From Candidatus Zymogenaceae bacterium (GTDB taxonomy: Bacteria > Desulfobacterota > Zymogenia > Zymogenales > Zymogenaceae), in assembly GCA_016933535.1 (NCBI GenBank), contig JAFGAS010000035.1, forward strand, positions 62,001 through 126,000: a stretch of DNA of 64,000 nucleotides. The letters are read 5' to 3'. Both the position numbers and the translations under genes were made by a program. The notes beneath the pieces were generated by a model. That model searched no databases and was not told the DNA's origin. It was given only the letters and a program-made list of their open reading frames with translations. This document shows, piece by piece, positions 61,763 to 64,000 of the stretch. Position 1 is the stretch's first letter; each line of letters begins with the position of its first letter.

Positions 61763-62776
61763 TCAGGATACGGCCGACGAGAGGGCCTTCAGGTTTTGTA
61801 TCTGGCCGAGCGCGATAAGGGTATCGTTTTCATTGATGACTGATTGAGGCGGAGGATTGAAGACCATCTTTTCGCTGGGCCTCAGGATGGCCACAATGAT
61901 GACGCCGAATCTGGTGCGAATCTCCGAATCGATGATCGTCTTTCCGATGAGGTAAGATCCGTGTTGTACCTTCATCTCCTCGATGGCAAGTTCGAGGTCT
62001 CTTTTACCCACCGTCAGATCCAGAAACTCGACTACCGCGGGGCGGAGGATGATGTTGGCCATGCGGCGGCCCCCGATTGAATAGGGGCAGACCACCTGAT
62101 CGGCCCCCGCCGAGCGCAGCCTCTTTTCTCCCGTATCGTCGTGGGCCCGTCCCATCACGAAGATATCGGGTTTGAGCGCCTTGGCGGAAATCGTGATGTA
62201 GACGTTATCCGCGGGTGATCCAACGGCGGCGATGAGCCCCTTGGCATGCATGATTCCTGCGGCAAGCAATACCTCATCGTTGACAGAGTCCCCGTTATAA
62301 GCAGGATACCCCTTTTTGGAAACCTCATCTGTTTTCAGAGGGGAGGAATCGACGACGACAAACGGAACATGGTGCTCATGAAGCTCGTCGGCGATTACCC
62401 TTCCGATTCTTCCGTAGCCGCAGATGATATAATGGTTCTTGAGTCGACTGACCTCACGCTTGCTTCGTCGTTTCTCCATAACGTTGCGAATCTCCCCTTC
62501 GATAACAAAACGGGCAAACGAGCCCAATACGATAGAGAACACCACGATACCGGAGAAGATGAGGACCATGGTGAGTATCATTCCCGGGGGATTGAGCGAA
62601 TGAATCTCGCCGTATCCCACGGTAGACAGCGTAATGACGGTCATATAAAGGGCGTCGAGGATCGGCCACCCTTCGATGAGCGCATATCCCGCTGTGCCGC
62701 AGGTGATTACCAGAATGAGAAGGAGTAGACTTGCGATGAGTCTCAGTTCGGTTTTTGCTTCCGATCTGTCTATAAT
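61763..62776 (-). CDS. Two-helix potassium channel with RCK (TrkA-N/TrkA-C) domains, non-AUG start
   Basis: The filter TLSTVGYGE, an outer helix (MILTMVLIFSGIVVFSIVLGSF), TrkA-N with YIICGYGRIGRVIADEL, and TrkA-C (VQHGSYLIGKTIIDSEIRTRFGVIIVAILRP) are clear. The first ATG (62644) lies inside the pore helix and would remove TM1. Reading upstream in frame gives DRSEAKTELRLIASLLLLILV and ITCGTAGYALIEGWPILDALY, a proper TM1 and pore helix, back to a stop in frame 5' of 62780. No ATG, GTG or TTG occurs there. ATT 62776 (GGAG 4 bp upstream) or CTG 62746 are the possible starts. It would be about 337 residues. Overlaps the beta-glucosidase stop by 7 bp. Confidence 0.8.
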   Translation of the reverse strand: MIDRSEAKTELRLIASLLLLILVITCGTAGYALIEGWPILDALYMTVITLSTVGYGEIHSLNPPGMILTMVLIFSGIVVFSIVLGSFARFVIEGEIRNVMEKRRSKREVSRLKNHYIICGYGRIGRVIADELHEHHVPFVVVDSSPLKTDEVSKKGYPAYNGDSVNDEVLLAAGIMHAKGLIAAVGSPADNVYITISAKALKPDIFVMGRAHDDTGEKRLRSAGADQVVCPYSIGGRRMANIILRPAVVEFLDLTVGKRDLELAIEEMKVQHGSYLIGKTIIDSEIRTRFGVIIVAILRPSEKMVFNPPPQSVINENDTLIALGQIQNLKALSSAVS

Positions 62777-64000
62777 GCAACTCCGTACTTCTTAAGCATG
62801 GCGGGCGAAAGAACGCCGGTTTTCGCGATTTCCGAAAATAGCTTTCCCGACGGCTTGATTGTCCGCTTCTGCGTTTCATAATCGACGTGTATCATGCCGA
62901 ACCGCATGGTGTAGCCTTCGGCCCACTCGAAGTTGTCGAAACTTGACCAGAAGAGATACCCCCGGATATCCATACCGTCCTTAAGGGCCTTTCCTACCTC
63001 GTATATATGGGCGGCCATGTACTCACGGCGGTAACGGTCGTCTTTTTCCTTTTCATCCAAGACCGTGGCAACGCCGTTTTCGGTAACGTAGAGCGGAACA
63101 CCGTATTGAGAGATGGTCGAAAGCAACCGGTATATCCCGTGGGGATAATATTCGCCCACGTCGAAGTGTGAAGTCTTCATGCCCGGGGGGGGCGGAACCG
63201 TTTTGCCGAAGAGGGTGCTCGGTGAAAGAAGGGAGAACTTAACGCTGTCCCGGGCGTAATAATTCAGGCCGATAAAGTCGCAGTTGCCCTTGACCAGCTC
63301 TTTTTCGCTCGGTTTTACCTTTATATTTCCGGAAGATTCGCCGGTGAAGAGGGCGTCAATAAAGTCCATGTTGAAGGCCTTGTCCTGGTTACGGGCGATC
63401 TTTGCGTCCCAGGTGTTGTCCTGCCGATAGGGCTCGAAGACCCGCATGTGTTTGGCAAATCCGACCTGAGCAGTGGGATCGATTTCTTTGATGGCGTGAT
63501 AGGCACGGGCGTGGGCCAGAAGCATGTTTCGGGCTACCCGAAATCCCTTTAACGGGCTCTTGACCCCCGGGGCGTGCTCACCGGTAATGTATGCGAAAAA
63601 TGCGTATACCATCGGCTCGTTGATCGTCATCCAGAGCCGCACGTCTTTTCCAAGTGCCGATGCAACGGCCTTCGTGAATATAGCGAACCGGTCAATACAC
63701 GCGGGATTCAGCCACCCGCCTTCCCGGGCCATCCAGAGAGGAGTGGAAAAATGGTGCAGGGTGACGATCGGGGTGATCTTGAGCCGTTTGAGCTCTTTGA
63801 TAACCTCGATGTAATGTTCGATGGCCGCCGCGGAGAAGTAGCCCTTGGCGGGCTCTATTCGGCTCCATTCCAACGAGAGGCGGTGGGCATTGTGGTTGAG
63901 GCCTTTTAAAAGTGCGAAGTCTTCCCGAAAACGATGATAATGATCGCAGGCGTCCCCTGAAATCTTACCGTCTATAATATGTCCGGGGACCTGTTCAAAG
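62770..64000 (-). CDS. GH1 beta-glucosidase, 5' partial
   Basis: The frame is open to the window edge; the visible 410 residues lack the first about 30. FEQVPGHIIDGKISGDACDH begins the visible part, followed by HRLSLEWSRIEP, TPIVTLHHFSTPLWM, acid/base Glu in MTINEPMVYAF, nucleophile Glu in PLYVTENGVAT and the late WSSFDNFEWAEGY (aglycone/glycone site). It hydrolyses beta-glucosides, beta-galactosides or related sugars in the cytosol (no signal seen in this part). The stop overlaps the start of the K+ channel. First visible gene of the long minus-strand transcript ending at 51079. Confidence 0.95.
   Translation of the reverse strand, partial: FEQVPGHIIDGKISGDACDHYHRFREDFALLKGLNHNAHRLSLEWSRIEPAKGYFSAAAIEHYIEVIKELKRLKITPIVTLHHFSTPLWMAREGGWLNPACIDRFAIFTKAVASALGKDVRLWMTINEPMVYAFFAYITGEHAPGVKSPLKGFRVARNMLLAHARAYHAIKEIDPTAQVGFAKHMRVFEPYRQDNTWDAKIARNQDKAFNMDFIDALFTGESSGNIKVKPSEKELVKGNCDFIGLNYYARDSVKFSLLSPSTLFGKTVPPPPGMKTSHFDVGEYYPHGIYRLLSTISQYGVPLYVTENGVATVLDEKEKDDRYRREYMAAHIYEVGKALKDGMDIRGYLFWSSFDNFEWAEGYTMRFGMIHVDYETQKRTIKPSGKLFSEIAKTGVLSPAMLKKYGVAL

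Noticed and set aside
62454-62879. 141-codon minus frame overlapping the K+ channel start
   Set aside because: It is a +1 reading of the channel N-terminus and beta-glucosidase end, Arg/His/Ser-rich and without membrane helices.
1-64000. CRISPR arrays, insertion sequences, prophage or replication origin
   Set aside because: Looked for direct repeats with spacers, transposase or integrase motifs and DnaA-box clusters; none seen by eye.

Overview
The window reads as chromosome of an anaerobic or fermentative Gram-negative bacterium. Envelope evidence is an MlaE-F-D transporter, a SurA-type chaperone, PBP1A and many lipoproteins. Anaerobic evidence is a four-FeS-domain [FeFe]-hydrogenase, an ADP-forming acyl-CoA synthetase, FeoAB, a UroD/MtaA-family protein and a RamA-like ASKHA ferredoxin. 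This mix resembles Desulfobacterota ('deltaproteobacteria') or a neighbouring candidate phylum; that placement is inference. There is no phage, plasmid, transposase or CRISPR array.

Layout. 0-6 kb (+): end of an acyl-CoA synthetase/GNAT fusion, then a complete ECF vitamin-type transporter (S, fused A-A', T). 5.6-6.0 kb: remnant of a histidine kinase next to a perfect 17-bp inverted repeat. 6-13.8 kb: Kbp-like BON-LysM protein, PlsC, tRNA-Thr(CGU), small membrane protein, MscS, UroD-family protein, and a cyclopropane synthase overlapping a geranylgeranyl-reductase-like flavoprotein. 13.9-18.1 kb (+): a structured, riboswitch-like leader, an aldehyde dehydrogenase and the hydrogenase. 18.4-30.5 kb (-): DMT exporter and the block rplM-rpsI, argC-mfd-three PpiC/SurA proteins-PBP1A, joining translation, arginine synthesis, repair and envelope biogenesis. 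30.7-40.8 kb: nucleotidyltransferase, sugar-type oxidoreductase, Nudix hydrolase, a lipoprotein, a coupled metallophosphoesterase / degenerate YmdB / GNAT trio, feoAB with a clear promoter-operator, a YdjC deacetylase and a zincin.

40.9-42.9 kb is a patch of three broken genes: an SDR remnant, a TauE gene frameshifted in a G9 run, and a frameshifted DUF5131 gene. 43-51 kb (-): PH-like membrane protein, dodecin (+), and an operon purH-purD-purE-tetraheme cytochrome-resB-ccsB-glycerophosphodiesterase joining purine synthesis and cytochrome c maturation. 51-64 kb (-): one tightly packed transcript starting in a GH1 beta-glucosidase, then K+ channel (apparently non-AUG start), CHASE2 adenylate cyclase, mlaE-F-D, a lipoprotein made of about 20 copies of a 19-residue 'WP' repeat, an ASKHA ferredoxin, DUF2339 and DUF3999.

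The least explained items are the WP-repeat lipoprotein in the mla operon, the multi-stem RNA leader at 13.97-14.08 kb that can cover a ribosome-binding site, the metal-ligand-less YmdB paralogue coupled to an active phosphoesterase, and the cyclopropane synthase/flavoprotein pair.
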